From the IMG/VR virus record IMGVR_UViG_3300038701_002117, positions 1-36,698 of that record: a stretch of DNA of 36,698 bases. One strand, written 5' to 3'. Position 1 is the first letter of the stretch. Each line of letters starts with the position of its first letter. Under the pieces are notes generated by a model. The model was not told where the DNA came from. It saw nothing but the letters and a program-made list of their open reading frames with translations, and made no database searches. Source of the DNA: a virus. Position numbers and translations under genes: made by a program. Positions 22,733-30,641 of the stretch are shown one piece after another.

Positions 22733-23229
22733 CAGCGAAGCTCCGCCGCTGATCCTGGAGTCGGCCCGGTCCCGCCGGCCGGTTTCTTGTCGTCCTTCTT
22801 TTTCGTTTTCGGCTTCGCCTTGGGCTTCATGTCGGAAAGCCTTTTCTGCTCCTGGCGTCGAGTGAACCGCTCGCGCTGTTGGCCTGGTCCGAGCCCCTGG
22901 TATGAGCGCGGATTGTCGATGGGTCCATCCGATGGATCGCGCCTGGCGGCGTCCGGTGTGGTGGACAGCGAGCCGGCGAAGATGTTTCGGAATGACCGCG
23001 CGGCGTTCGTCGCCAGCTCGCCGGCTTGCAGCTCGGTCGCCGCGCGCTCGTTTTCCTTCTGCTCGATATCGCGCGCCCTCATCCGGTCCTCATCGGCCCG
23101 GCGCTCCGCCTCGCGATTGGCGCGGCGACTCTCCTGAAGCGCCTCGCGCTGAAGGTCGAGCCCCTTGCGCTGGAGCTTCAACCCTTCCTTCGCCGTCTTG
23201 TTACTGCCGCCGAGTCCGAGAAAGCCCAC
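22732..23229 (-). CDS. Hypothetical protein with N-terminal coiled coil and Lys-rich tail
   Basis: The 165-residue protein starts with GTG at 23229 after a GGAGG site, within the end of the preceding gene (29-base overlap). It has a short Gly-rich lead, a charged coiled coil at about residues 15-70 rich in Arg, Glu and Gln, and a basic disordered tail with KPKAKPKTKKKDDKK. I do not recognise it. Similar helical genes next to the portal in other podoviruses often encode core or scaffold-like virion proteins. Position supports a head role, with low certainty. Confidence 0.72.
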   Translation of the reverse strand: MGFLGLGGSNKTAKEGLKLQRKGLDLQREALQESRRANREAERRADEDRMRARDIEQKENERAATELQAGELATNAARSFRNIFAGSLSTTPDAARRDPSDGPIDNPRSYQGLGPGQQRERFTRRQEQKRLSDMKPKAKPKTKKKDDKKPAGGTGPTPGSAAELR

Positions 23230-23674
23230 CGCCGTTCCTCCTGATCCACAACCCCATGTCGGAGCCGTCGAGCGCGAATTCAGTCATTGGCCCACAATCG
23301 TAGTCAAACGCAAGGAAATGGGCAAACGCTCGCGCCGAATCGTCATCCTCGCGGACCAGGGCGCGGATCGTGTGGAAGGTCGGTGAAGCCACGGCAACGG
23401 ACCAGGGTCGGCGGAGTCGGAGGAGCTGGCGCGCATCCTTCAGCGCCTCGCCAGGCAACCCGATTGCCCACGCGCGGCCCGGCGCTTCCTCCACAAGAGC
23501 GCAGGCGAACACCAGGCTTTCGTCATCCGTCACGCTCCACTGCCAGCCGGCGCGCATGGCGGATGAAAGGTGGCCGGTATGCGTCACGGCGGACTCGCGG
23601 ATCGCCGGCCGCGCCTGGCCGATAAGCCAGTCCAGGCCGCGGCCGGCGTCGAAGAACGGGTGTAGCTCGGTCAT
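23201..23674 (-). CDS. GNAT-like / gp13-like virion assembly protein
   Basis: The 157-residue protein shows a weak GNAT-type layout: a central beta strand with LVFACALVEE, then a GLPGEALKDARQLL helix, and a C-terminal AFAHFLAFDYDCGPM strand-turn followed by GLWIRR. Podoviruses commonly have such a degenerate acetyltransferase-like gene near the terminase and portal genes, including the gp13 group of T7-like phages. The acetyl-CoA loop is not clear, so enzymatic activity is doubtful. ATGA overlap with the upstream gene. Confidence 0.55.
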   Translation of the reverse strand: MTELHPFFDAGRGLDWLIGQARPAIRESAVTHTGHLSSAMRAGWQWSVTDDESLVFACALVEEAPGRAWAIGLPGEALKDARQLLRLRRPWSVAVASPTFHTIRALVREDDDSARAFAHFLAFDYDCGPMTEFALDGSDMGLWIRRNGGGLSRTRRQ

Positions 23675-24135
23675 TCGTCGTCCGGCCCTCGCCCGGTGAG
23701 CGGATCGGCCGAGACCAGGACTCGCAGGTCGCGGTGATCCGCCTTCCTCCGCTGATCCTCGCCGCCGCCAAGGTGATGCGGCTGAAGGTCAAAGTGGAAA
23801 TGCTGCGTGGTCTGGTTCACCCACGCGCCGCCCTTGATCGGCACCGAGCCCACAACCGCGCGCTCGAATGTCGTTCGCGACATGTGGATATTGTTCGCCG
23901 AGCTGACACGCGGCGGACCGAGCCACAACGCATCGTCAACCACCATGATTCCGGGTAGCGCATCCACGTTTCCCTTGCACATCGCAGCGACCATTTCCGG
24001 CGTGAACTTCAGCGCCGCCTCCGGATTCTTCCGGAACCTGGCGCGGCGCTCCTCGCGCCTCGCCTCCAGCGCCTCTTTGAACCGCTGGAACTCACCGTCC
24101 GCGGCCCGGTTCAGAATCTCGAATGTCCGCGTCAT
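23671..24135 (-). CDS. Hypothetical protein, 154 residues
   Basis: I do not recognise this protein. The N-terminal 45 residues are a charged helix rich in Arg and Glu. The middle has GIMVVDDALWLGPP, and the rest contains a His-rich patch (QHFHFDLQPHHLGGG), which might bind metal. The ATG overlaps the stop of the preceding gene and its own stop overlaps the GNAT-like start. It belongs to the late operon and is probably a virion or assembly factor. Confidence 0.72.
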   Translation of the reverse strand: MTRTFEILNRAADGEFQRFKEALEARREERRARFRKNPEAALKFTPEMVAAMCKGNVDALPGIMVVDDALWLGPPRVSSANNIHMSRTTFERAVVGSVPIKGGAWVNQTTQHFHFDLQPHHLGGGEDQRRKADHRDLRVLVSADPLTGRGPDDE

Positions 24136-24371
24136 TTGACCCTCAGTCTGTAGGTTGATCGAGCCGCCGAAATACTCAGCGAGTTTGACAGCTTCGCAAG
24201 GTCGAGCGGCGCGCCGAGCCCGTCCACCGCCAGGCGCTCGGATATCTCGCGACCGCCCACCGGCCGCGTCATTTCTTCAATCGGCACTTCAGCTCCAAAG
24301 CGCCGAATGACGATTGGAACGATGGTGGCCGAGATTCTATCGCTCCGGATTCCCTCGCCTCTTTCTCGCAT
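24132..24371 (-). CDS. Hypothetical protein, 79 residues
   Basis: I do not recognise this product. The ATG at 24371 is chosen because AGAGGGAAGAAC precedes it directly; a longer frame to 24434 would run through the divergent control region and antisense to the next start. It is basic at the N-terminus and has a strand-rich middle (ISATIVPIVIRRFG). The gene reopens the late minus-strand operon after the opposite-strand island, so it must be transcribed either from its own promoter in 24372-24432 or by readthrough. Confidence 0.7.
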   Translation of the reverse strand: MRERGEGIRSDRISATIVPIVIRRFGAEVPIEEMTRPVGGREISERLAVDGLGAPLDLAKLSNSLSISAARSTYRLRVK

Positions 24372-24432
24372 GTTCTTCCCTCTTTCCGATGAAGCGGCGA
24401 TGATATCGGCCGCGAACGAAAGAGGGAACGAC
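24372..24432. promoter_or_regulatory. Divergent start region with mirrored ribosome sites
   Basis: This 61-base gap separates two divergent ATGs. GTTCTTCCCTCTTTC-type sequence on the left and GAAAGAGGGAACGAC on the right are near inverted repeats, which comes from the two ribosome sites. The centre, GCGGCGATGATATCGGCCGC, is an imperfect dyad. A pair of promoters would be expected here, but I do not see convincing -35/-10 boxes. Confidence 0.5.
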
Positions 24433-24636
24433 ATGAAAGCTACCCTAGACCTCAGACCGGTTTTCCCGGCTTTTCGGGACTCGATGGAATCCGCCTACCG
24501 CGCCGCGATGGCGGACGGGCGACTCGTCTACACCGCCGACAAGAAGCTGTGGCCATGCGCCCTGATTTCAGACGCGGACCGAGCTGTCATGGAAATGGGC
24601 GCGAAGCGCGTCCGAAAGCTGGAGGTTATGAAATGA
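24433..24636 (+). CDS. Hypothetical protein of the inverted island, 67 residues
   Basis: The ATG at 24433 follows AAGAGGGAACG. The product is small and helical with a TADKKLWPCALISDADRAV motif; I recognise no family. It is encoded on the + strand inside the otherwise minus-strand late operon and overlaps the next + gene by ATGA. Being inverted with its own start region, it looks like a moron-type insertion or a regulatory gene transcribed at another time. Confidence 0.72.
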   Translation: MKATLDLRPVFPAFRDSMESAYRAAMADGRLVYTADKKLWPCALISDADRAVMEMGAKRVRKLEVMK

Positions 24637-24968
24637 ACGTGTTGAACGCCGCCGCGATGATCCTGCCATCCCTGATCGACCGAGAGACGCAGCGCCAGGT
24701 AATGGGCGACGAACCGATTGAATCGACCATGAGCGCCGAGCTGGTCGTGGAGCTGTGCGACCAGGCGTTGAACATCGCCGAAGTGCTGGCCGAGCGCGCC
24801 ATCGCTCCGGTGGACGAGGAGCTGGAGGAGGAGCTGGAGCCGGAGCCAGCGCCGGAGCCGGAGACGCCAGCCCCGGCTCCGGAACCGCCCGCCGTCACAG
24901 ATGAGCTTTGCCCACATGGTCGCTCGCTCGCGTCATGGTGCATCATCTGCGACGGCCCCCACCCCTAA
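24633..24968 (+). CDS. Hypothetical protein with Glu-Pro linker and C-terminal Cys/His motif
   Basis: The 111-residue protein has a helical N-terminal domain (about 1-60). An acidic, proline-rich linker of alternating EP/AP type follows (about 66-92), then a C-terminal metal-like motif CPHGRSLASWCIICDG (C-x-H...C-x2-C). GGAGG lies 7 bases before the ATG. The stop TAA (24966-24968) overlaps the stop of the 57-residue gene on the opposite strand. The C-terminus is reminiscent of the knuckle proteins of the early arm. Function unknown. Confidence 0.75.
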   Translation: MNVLNAAAMILPSLIDRETQRQVMGDEPIESTMSAELVVELCDQALNIAEVLAERAIAPVDEELEEELEPEPAPEPETPAPAPEPPAVTDELCPHGRSLASWCIICDGPHP

Positions 24969-25138
24969 GACTTGCCGACCTCGCGGCGCTGGCGGCGAAT
25001 GCAGCGCATCATGATACGCCGCCGCTCCGCCTGACTGTCCCGAATGTTCGCCTCAGCCAGCTTTATGCGGCGATCGAGCGTATCAACCCTTTGACTTTCA
25101 AAGGAATTTAGAGCGTCGCGCCATCCGCGATTTCTCAT
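24965..25138 (-). CDS. Very small basic helical protein (57 residues)
   Basis: ATG at 25136-25138 and TAG at 24965-24967 enclose 57 codons for a strongly basic, helical protein: a WRDALNSFESQRVDTLDRR helix and an Arg-rich end (RRRIMMRCIRRQRRE). AGAGGGA lies 10 bases upstream, the same ribosome site used throughout the genome. The competing + strand frame over this region (to 25111) starts inside the preceding gene and lacks such a site. The stop overlaps the convergent + gene's stop. Function unknown; charge pattern suggests nucleic-acid contact. Confidence 0.68.
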   Translation of the reverse strand: MRNRGWRDALNSFESQRVDTLDRRIKLAEANIRDSQAERRRIMMRCIRRQRREVGKS

Positions 25139-25231
25139 CTGTGCAGCTCCCTCTATTGCACCGCGCCATCCGCGGCCGAGGAAAACCTAGCACATCACGC
25201 GAAAACGGACAGCGCCACGCGCTGCACAAGG

Positions 25232-26851
25232 TCAGTCGAAAACGTCAAAATCAACGTCCGCCTCGCTGGTCTGGTCCTCAAGTCCGGGACCGTGAAGCTC
25301 CACCAGCTCACCGGCGCCCATGAGCCCATAGCCGAGCGCATCGCATGGGTGGCTTTCGTCGTTCTTCGACGGCTTGTCCATGAAGCGGGATTCCCCGGCA
25401 ACCTGGACGCGCCGGAAATGCCAAGCGCCTTGCAGTCCGCGGCGCAGCGTCGGGCATTCCGTCCGGTTGAGGAGGAGCCCCGGCTTGCCGTCGATCATCC
25501 TGGCGCAAGGCGCTGATATCGCCCTGGTCCGCAACTTTATGTCTTGCGTCGGCGCGGGCTGGACCGCCAGGCCGTGCTTGCTGGACAGGTAATCGAATCC
25601 CGCCGTTTCGAAAATCTCGTCACGGCTCGCGCCGGCCGGGTCGCCGTAGATCGGGCCGACCATGCCGCGCCCAACATGCGAGGGAAACCGGCGCGACAGA
25701 TACGCCGTGCATTCCTCGCCGAACCGCTCCAGCCCCATATCGGAACCGATGGTTTCGCCGTGAATGAGGTAAGGTCCGCGCGGGTGCTGTTGAAACCAGA
25801 CCGCGGCCGGCTGGAGCGTTCCGCCCCCGATATCCATTCCGCCCTGTATCGGCACGTCCTCCAGGACGGGCAGAGACTCCCGACTGTGCGCCTCATCGTC
25901 GTATTCCGGGACGACTCGCTTACCGTCCGCCACGAAGGTGTAGACGCCTTGCAGGTAGCTCCGAATCTCCTCCAGGAGCTTACCGGCGAGCGCCTGGCCG
26001 TAGTAGGAAAGCCGGCCGATGGGATTGCGGCCGGGCGCGACCTTCGACAGCGCGATATGGTTTTCCGCCCACGGATTCACGATCCACTCGCGGCCGGCCG
26101 CGGCGATGACCTCCACCGGACAGCGCACAACCTGGACCGAGCCGCGGTAGGTGCAGAGAACGTCAGCATGATCGAGCCGCAGTCCGTTCCATCGCGGGAA
26201 GTTTTCATCGGTGATGATGACCGCATCGCCCTTCGCCCGCTCAACCTCCAGGACGCCAGGCGGTTGCGACCAGAACTTGAATCCCTCCGGCGTGTCCTTC
26301 ATGTGCCAGTTGTGGAGCCAATGGCCCACGTCAGGCGGGTTGCTATCCAGCCAGACGCCGCGCCAGGTCGTCGGCCGTTCGTTGATCCGGTATCGGCCGA
26401 CACGCTCCGACAGGCGGTTGATGACGGTTCGCGGAACCTCCCGAGCCTCGTTCACCAGCGCCGCAGTCAGCTCAAGCGAGAGGAGCTTTTTCACGTCCTG
26501 CGGCTTGTCGAGCGCAACGAAATTTACCTCTGCCTCAATGCCTGGCCACCGCAGCTTGATCCCTGGCGGCGACGCCCACTTGATCGAGCCGAACGCGCTT
26601 TCCGGATAGATGTTATCGAAGGTTTGCGCCGTGGTTGATTTGAGCTCCGGATATGTATTCCGGACGACTGCGTATCTGGACCGGCGAACACCGTCAGGCG
26701 ACGCCGCTTGTTCCCCCGCAATGTCGCCAATGCGGAGGATCAATGGAACGGATTTCCCCGAGCCCACCGGACCGAGACAGCCGGCGAGCGGCGCGCGGCT
26801 GTTCTTGAACTCGTAGGCGACAGGCGAGCCGGAGAAATCCCATTCAGGCAT
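25232..26851 (-). CDS. terL: Terminase large subunit
   Basis: The 539-residue packaging motor has an N-terminal ATPase with Walker A GPVGSGKS (27-34), Walker B LTAALVNEAREV (128-139, with E135 as likely catalytic carboxylate) and a coupling motif LDSNPP (168-173). The C-terminal nuclease domain has D340 in GGMDIGGG, D404 in YGDPAG and D504 in HPCDALGYG, which would bind the two metals that cut concatemers. Length and order are normal. The ATG overlaps the preceding gene by 8 bases. The small subunit lies about 5 kb upstream rather than next door. Packaging mode (headful or site-specific) cannot be decided. Confidence 0.92.
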   Translation of the reverse strand: MPEWDFSGSPVAYEFKNSRAPLAGCLGPVGSGKSVPLILRIGDIAGEQAASPDGVRRSRYAVVRNTYPELKSTTAQTFDNIYPESAFGSIKWASPPGIKLRWPGIEAEVNFVALDKPQDVKKLLSLELTAALVNEAREVPRTVINRLSERVGRYRINERPTTWRGVWLDSNPPDVGHWLHNWHMKDTPEGFKFWSQPPGVLEVERAKGDAVIITDENFPRWNGLRLDHADVLCTYRGSVQVVRCPVEVIAAAGREWIVNPWAENHIALSKVAPGRNPIGRLSYYGQALAGKLLEEIRSYLQGVYTFVADGKRVVPEYDDEAHSRESLPVLEDVPIQGGMDIGGGTLQPAAVWFQQHPRGPYLIHGETIGSDMGLERFGEECTAYLSRRFPSHVGRGMVGPIYGDPAGASRDEIFETAGFDYLSSKHGLAVQPAPTQDIKLRTRAISAPCARMIDGKPGLLLNRTECPTLRRGLQGAWHFRRVQVAGESRFMDKPSKNDESHPCDALGYGLMGAGELVELHGPGLEDQTSEADVDFDVFD

Positions 26852-27098
26852 AGACCGGCGTTCCGCTCGCTTTCAGCCGCCATCGACACGTCGCCGGCAC
26901 CAGGTCGGCCGCGGATCGACAGACTCGCAGAACCTCCGGCGCGGTCGTCAGCTCCACAAGCTCTGCCTTGAAGCCGCGCCTGGCGCGCCTGACGTGGGCG
27001 TTGAACGCCTCGCCGTCGCCCCTCGCCAGGGCACCGTCGCACCGCTTGATTGCGTCCATTAGAACGTCCTCGCGCGTCGGTTCTGGAAGTGGAGTCAT
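26844..27098 (-). CDS. Hypothetical protein upstream of terminase, 84 residues
   Basis: I do not recognise this protein. It is helical, with EDVLMDAIKRCDGALARGD early and a run of basic residues (HVRRARRGFKAEL) in the middle. It overlaps the terminase start by 8 bases and the preceding gene by ATGA, so all three are translated together. It may assist packaging, but nothing in the sequence shows this. Confidence 0.7.
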   Translation of the reverse strand: MTPLPEPTREDVLMDAIKRCDGALARGDGEAFNAHVRRARRGFKAELVELTTAPEVLRVCRSAADLVPATCRWRLKASGTPVYA

Positions 27099-27322
27099 TC
27101 CGGCAGCTCGCTGATCAACTCGGCGGCTTCGACCATGTGGCGCTCCAGCTCGTTCGTCAGCTCCTCAAGCGGCTCCAACTGCATCTTCAAATCCTCGCGC
27201 CCCATGCAAACAGAGACATTCACGCCATGCAGACACGCCACCATGTTCTGCATGACGCGCGCCGACTCGCCTAGCGCCGCGGAAATCCGCGCCAAGGCTT
27301 GCAGCTTCTCGGTCTCGGTCAT
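27095..27322 (-). CDS. Hypothetical helical protein, 75 residues
   Basis: The ATG at 27322 is chosen because GGAGGG precedes it by about 6 bases and it overlaps the upstream stop (ATGA); a further upstream start has no ribosome site. The product is a continuous heptad-like helix with LEPLEELTNELERHMVEAAEL near the end split by charged turns, and two Cys residues (C31, C39). It probably oligomerises. Function unknown. Confidence 0.7.
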   Translation of the reverse strand: MTETEKLQALARISAALGESARVMQNMVACLHGVNVSVCMGREDLKMQLEPLEELTNELERHMVEAAELISELPE

Positions 27323-27735
27323 TTCGAGCCCTCCAGCTTGATCCGGTCCAGCTCCTCGCCGGGCTTGCAAATCGCCGTGCCGCCAGGCGTTCGCCAGTAA
27401 AGCGGGAAATCCCTGAAATCGTCAGCCATCACGCCGACAATCCATAGCGGTTCTATCTCGCCATTCTGCCGAACCTTGAGCGCCCATGTCTCGCCGAGCG
27501 CCGGTTCGGTCCGCTCTTTCTCCATGAGCTTCACCGCGAACGACTCCACCCCGGTTTCCCGGTCCACGTCATAGCGAAACGCGGTCGGCAGTCGCCCTAG
27601 CATCGGCTCGAATTCGGCGGGTCCGAACTTCATTTCGTTCACGCCGAAACGGCGCAGAACGCAGGCGATGATATTCGAGGGATTGGGAGCTAGGCGCGGT
27701 TTGACCCTGCTAGTCCGGTTGTCGTTGTCAGCCAT
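27319..27735 (-). CDS. Hypothetical protein, first of the terminase transcription block
   Basis: The 138-residue protein has a basic start followed by NPSNIIACVLRRFGVNEMKF and a beta-rich C-terminal half (ETWALKVRQNGEIEPLWIVG, then DDFRDFPLYWRTPGG). I recognise no family. It follows the only gap in this part of the operon (27736-27791), so it may head a new transcript that also carries the large terminase. Upstream GAGGAGAACGAA provides the ribosome site. Confidence 0.72.
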   Translation of the reverse strand: MADNDNRTSRVKPRLAPNPSNIIACVLRRFGVNEMKFGPAEFEPMLGRLPTAFRYDVDRETGVESFAVKLMEKERTEPALGETWALKVRQNGEIEPLWIVGVMADDFRDFPLYWRTPGGTAICKPGEELDRIKLEGSK

Positions 27736-27755
27736 TTCGTTCTCCTCTTGCGAGC

Positions 27756-27770
27756 GCGCATCCTATGCGC
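27756..27770. repeat. Small hairpin in the 27736-27791 gap
   Basis: GCGCAT (27756-27761), loop CCT, ATGCGC (27765-27770). It lies between the lectin-like gene and the terminase block, about 20 bases before the next start on the minus strand. TTGACG at 27790-27795 overlaps the lectin stop codon, but no -10 box lies at a usual distance, so I do not call a promoter. Confidence 0.5.
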
Positions 27771-27791
27771 TCCGGAGAACGACGGGAAGCG

Positions 27792-28472
27792 TCAAGCGCC
27801 AGGCGGCAAGAGCGCCTGTGTCAGCGTCACAGTCCCGCCCGATGACTCGGTGAAGTCATTCATTCCCCACAGGTCCTCGCCCTTCACGCCCCCGTTGTTC
27901 AGGATGCGATAATCGTTCGCGCCGGGCGAATATCCCGTCACGTCCTTCCACTCGCCGCCGCCGGCGCTGGAGAAATTGCCGGCCGATGGAGCTTGCTGGC
28001 CCGTCATGCGGATTGGATCGTAAATCGTTCCCTTGAACGTGTTGTCCGGGCCGTCGTCCTGGCCCCAAAGGTGCGACGTGGAGCCGGTGAGCTGCGCCGC
28101 GCCGGCCGCCACGGTATCGACCAGCGAGCCGTTGATGTAGATCGGCGTGGAGCTGGAAAGCCATTGTGTGCAAACGTGATACCAAGTCTCGGCGGCAATG
28201 CTGATCGTCTTTTCGGTGTTGTTCGCTCGGATGACCAGGTTTCCGCCTGACGTGATCCACCATTGCTCCAGTCCGCTACCTGAAGCGAAAACCGAGTGAT
28301 TGATGACCGGAGTCGGACCGGAATAGACCCACGCCATATTCGTGGACACGGACAGACCGCCCACCGTCGCGATGAAACCGTGGCCCGCTGACGATCCATC
28401 GAAGGTCGCGGCGTAGCCGTCGAGCGCCGGAGCGCCCGCGGCCGATGCGTCAAGGAAGAATGGATGCGTCAC
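27792..28472 (-). CDS. Concanavalin A-like / LamG-type lectin protein
   Basis: The 226-residue protein has the beta-sandwich pattern of LamG/ConA-like lectin domains. After a short lead, FDGSSAGHGF and NMAWVYSGPTP form strands, TISIAAETWYHVCTQW and PIYINGSLVDTVAAG give the signature WYHV and Y-x-NG-x-L-V strands, and a KGTIYDPIRM strand follows. Such domains bind carbohydrates. It ends the adhesion module and overlaps the DUF4376-like gene. A role in binding capsule or lipopolysaccharide is likely, though it could decorate the head rather than the tail. Confidence 0.78.
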   Translation of the reverse strand: MTHPFFLDASAAGAPALDGYAATFDGSSAGHGFIATVGGLSVSTNMAWVYSGPTPVINHSVFASGSGLEQWWITSGGNLVIRANNTEKTISIAAETWYHVCTQWLSSSTPIYINGSLVDTVAAGAAQLTGSTSHLWGQDDGPDNTFKGTIYDPIRMTGQQAPSAGNFSSAGGGEWKDVTGYSPGANDYRILNNGGVKGEDLWGMNDFTESSGGTVTLTQALLPPGA

Positions 28473-29083
28473 CGCTCGCCCCGGAACACCGCCCCGACCT
28501 CGGCCGGCGTGGTCGCCGATCCGTCCTCAATCGCCTCCTGCGCCAGCCGCTCCTGATTGTAGGCGCCCATGATCGCCGATTGGACCGCGGCCGCGATGGC
28601 GCGGAACTCGTCATGCGTCACCAGGCGCGAGACGCCGCCCGCCTTGAAGGTGAACGGCTCCGGCAGCTCGCCGGTCGCCATCGCCACCTTTAGACCGAGG
28701 AGCGAGCTTTCATCCTCGCGGTCGCTATCCACGTCCAGCTCCAGCGTCTCGTCCCGGCGCTCGATAGTCACTCGCGTGACCTTCCTCGCCGCGTCTCGCA
28801 GACTCCTGGCGTGAGCCAGCAGCTCGTCCGCCGTGGACTGCCGCGTCAGCCACTCGCGAACCACGAACGCCGACTTGGGCGGCAACGTGAGCTGGTGGCC
28901 GATGACAACGGCATCCTCCGGCCGGTCCTGATCCTGGATGGGATAAACGCCGACCTCGCGCAGCTTCGCCCGCTCCCATAGCCGCAACACGCTGGCCGGG
29001 TGCTGGTTGTCGTCCGTTCCTGTGAAGCCGCGATTGCGCGACAGCTCGCGGATTCCGCCAGGCGTGACCAGCGCGAACGTCAT
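28469..29083 (-). CDS. DUF4376-like protein, possible fibre assembly factor
   Basis: The 204-residue protein has an N-terminal beta-rich part with LREVGVYPI and, at about residues 112-195, a DUF4376-like pattern: ELDVDSDRED at the F/D-x-D position, a helix with LLGLKVAMATGELPEPFTF, then TFKAGGVSRLVTHDEFRAIA and AIMGAYNQERLAQEAI. DUF4376 proteins are often coded next to tail fibres and may chaperone or cap them. Overlaps both neighbours by ATGA. Family call is moderate. Confidence 0.68.
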   Translation of the reverse strand: MTFALVTPGGIRELSRNRGFTGTDDNQHPASVLRLWERAKLREVGVYPIQDQDRPEDAVVIGHQLTLPPKSAFVVREWLTRQSTADELLAHARSLRDAARKVTRVTIERRDETLELDVDSDREDESSLLGLKVAMATGELPEPFTFKAGGVSRLVTHDEFRAIAAAVQSAIMGAYNQERLAQEAIEDGSATTPAEVGAVFRGER

Positions 29084-30219
29084 GACATATCCCCTTTGAA
29101 GCCGATCCAGATTTCCGTGGAGCTGATCGCGTGATAGGGCACCGCGTCCTCGTCATCCGCCCCGGTCGAAAGCGTCGGAGCCGTCCCGCCTTCGAACTTG
29201 AAAACCGAGTTGAATGACAGCGTTCGCCCGCCCGTCGCGTCCTGGATGACGCGCAGCATTCCCGATTGCCCCTCCGGAACATTCGACGGCGCGCCGAGCG
29301 TTCGGTTGCCGCCCAGGGTCACTTCGAAATTCACGCCAGTCGACATATCCCACGCGATGGTCGCGGCGTCCGTCAGCTCCACCGCCGCCAGGTCCGGCGC
29401 GGTCGGGTCCGTCGTCCATTCGGTGTCGAAGTCCGTTCCGCTCGCTTTCGTGAGGCGCTGTCCGGTTGTCCCGCCGGCCGGAACCTCCACCGCCTTCCAC
29501 CTGGTCTGCGCCAACTCGGTGTCGATGGCCGAGACCATTTCCGCGCCGGTCTGGTCCGCGGTCGCGTTCGCCTCCGCCGGCCCGTTCGTCAGGTTGAGCG
29601 CATCCAGCGCGCCTTCATGCTGGACCACGCTCGCCTCGGAAATCCGCGCGCTCGCGAAAGTCCCGCTCACGATATCCGCCGCGCCATGCGTGTGGCCGAC
29701 TATCGCGAACGCCGTGCTATCCTGCGTCGCGGCCGAGCCGAGCCCGAGCGTCGCCCGCGCCGTCGCCTGGTCCGCATCGTCAATCAGCGTCGCGCCGAAA
29801 CCGGAAATCGTAGGCGTCCCGGAAAGGTCCGAATAGTCGCCGGACAGGCCGACCGCCGCGACACCCACCGCGGCTTGTAGCGCCGCCTGGTCCGCGAGAG
29901 CGATGAGCCCTTCGCCGTATGTGGTCGTCGTCACCTGCGTGTAGGTCCCGGAACCGTCCGTCCCCTTCAGGAGACCGATGGACGGGAAATCGCCATCCAT
30001 CAGCGCGCCGACCGCCTCCACGGTGTTCTCGTCCACCACGTCAGCGCCTTCGGTGATCGTGTCCAGCTTGGTAAGCATCGCGTCGAGCTGAGCGCCCGTC
30101 ACGCTGGTGTCCAGCGAGGAAAGCGCATCGCCCGGCTGAACGGCGCTCGCCGCAAGAGCCTCGGTCGCGTTCAGCTTCGCCCGAACGTCGCCGGCGTCCT
30201 CAAGGTTGTTGATCGTCAT
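29080..30219 (-). CDS. Second fibre protein
   Basis: The 379-residue protein has a typical fibre shaft: helix-breaking repeats such as LSGDYSDLSGTPTI, DADQATARATLGLGSAA and VGHTHGAADIVSGTFASARI (about 130-195), seen in many phage tail and head fibres. The C-terminal 110 residues are beta-rich, with AWDMSTGVNFEVTLGGNRTL and a final TEIWIGFKGDMS, a common fibre tip. It lies within the spike/Ig/lectin block and far from the T7-like fibre at 4649-6019, so it may belong to a head spike or a separate appendage. Confidence 0.8.
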   Translation of the reverse strand: MTINNLEDAGDVRAKLNATEALAASAVQPGDALSSLDTSVTGAQLDAMLTKLDTITEGADVVDENTVEAVGALMDGDFPSIGLLKGTDGSGTYTQVTTTTYGEGLIALADQAALQAAVGVAAVGLSGDYSDLSGTPTISGFGATLIDDADQATARATLGLGSAATQDSTAFAIVGHTHGAADIVSGTFASARISEASVVQHEGALDALNLTNGPAEANATADQTGAEMVSAIDTELAQTRWKAVEVPAGGTTGQRLTKASGTDFDTEWTTDPTAPDLAAVELTDAATIAWDMSTGVNFEVTLGGNRTLGAPSNVPEGQSGMLRVIQDATGGRTLSFNSVFKFEGGTAPTLSTGADDEDAVPYHAISSTEIWIGFKGDMS

Positions 30220-30641
30220 GGCGGATCGTCCCTCCAGATATCGCTGTCATCCCATCGCCCATCGTCGTTCCAGACGCCAGTCGCCACCAGCCAGGGCGCG
30301 CCGGCCGCCGTAACGCTGATCGCCGAGCTGGTCGCGCTCGCCGATCCTTCGCTGTTCGTCGCCGTCTCGGTGACAGTCAGGGCCGTGCCAACATCGGCGG
30401 AAACCGTCGTGTAGGTTGTCCCGGTCGCGCCGCTGATATTCGAGCCGTCCCGCTTCCACTGATAGGTGAAGGTGGGCGCCGGGTTTCCGCCCCACGTCCC
30501 GACGACTCGAGCAACGGTGTCGCCCTCCTCGGCCGTGCCAGGCGTGATCGACGGTGGAGCGTAGTTTTCGGGCGCGAGCGGTCCGCCGCCGTTTGGCGTC
30601 AGGTCCATGCCCAACTCCCACCCGAAACCAAGCTCCGGCAT
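30216..30641 (-). CDS. Ig-like domain surface protein
   Basis: The 141-residue protein has one bacterial/phage Ig-like domain at about residues 28-112, with PTFTYQWKRDGSNISGA and TVSADVGTALTVTETATN as the characteristic strands. Flanking Pro/Gly-rich segments and a Trp/Asp-rich C-terminus complete it. Phage Ig domains decorate capsids or fibres and add weak binding to host surface sugars. It is sandwiched between the spike-base and fibre genes, with TAATG and ATGA overlaps. Confidence 0.78.
   Translation of the reverse strand: MPELGFGWELGMDLTPNGGGPLAPENYAPPSITPGTAEEGDTVARVVGTWGGNPAPTFTYQWKRDGSNISGATGTTYTTVSADVGTALTVTETATNSEGSASATSSAISVTAAGAPWLVATGVWNDDGRWDDSDIWRDDPP

Noticed and set aside
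24908-25111. + strand frame running past the 111-residue gene
   Set aside because: It begins inside that gene without a ribosome site. The minus-strand 57-residue gene has a good site and a matching stop overlap.
27790-27795. TTGACG as promoter of the terminase block
   Set aside because: It overlaps a stop codon and the only -10-like box (TAGGAT) is too far away for a standard promoter.
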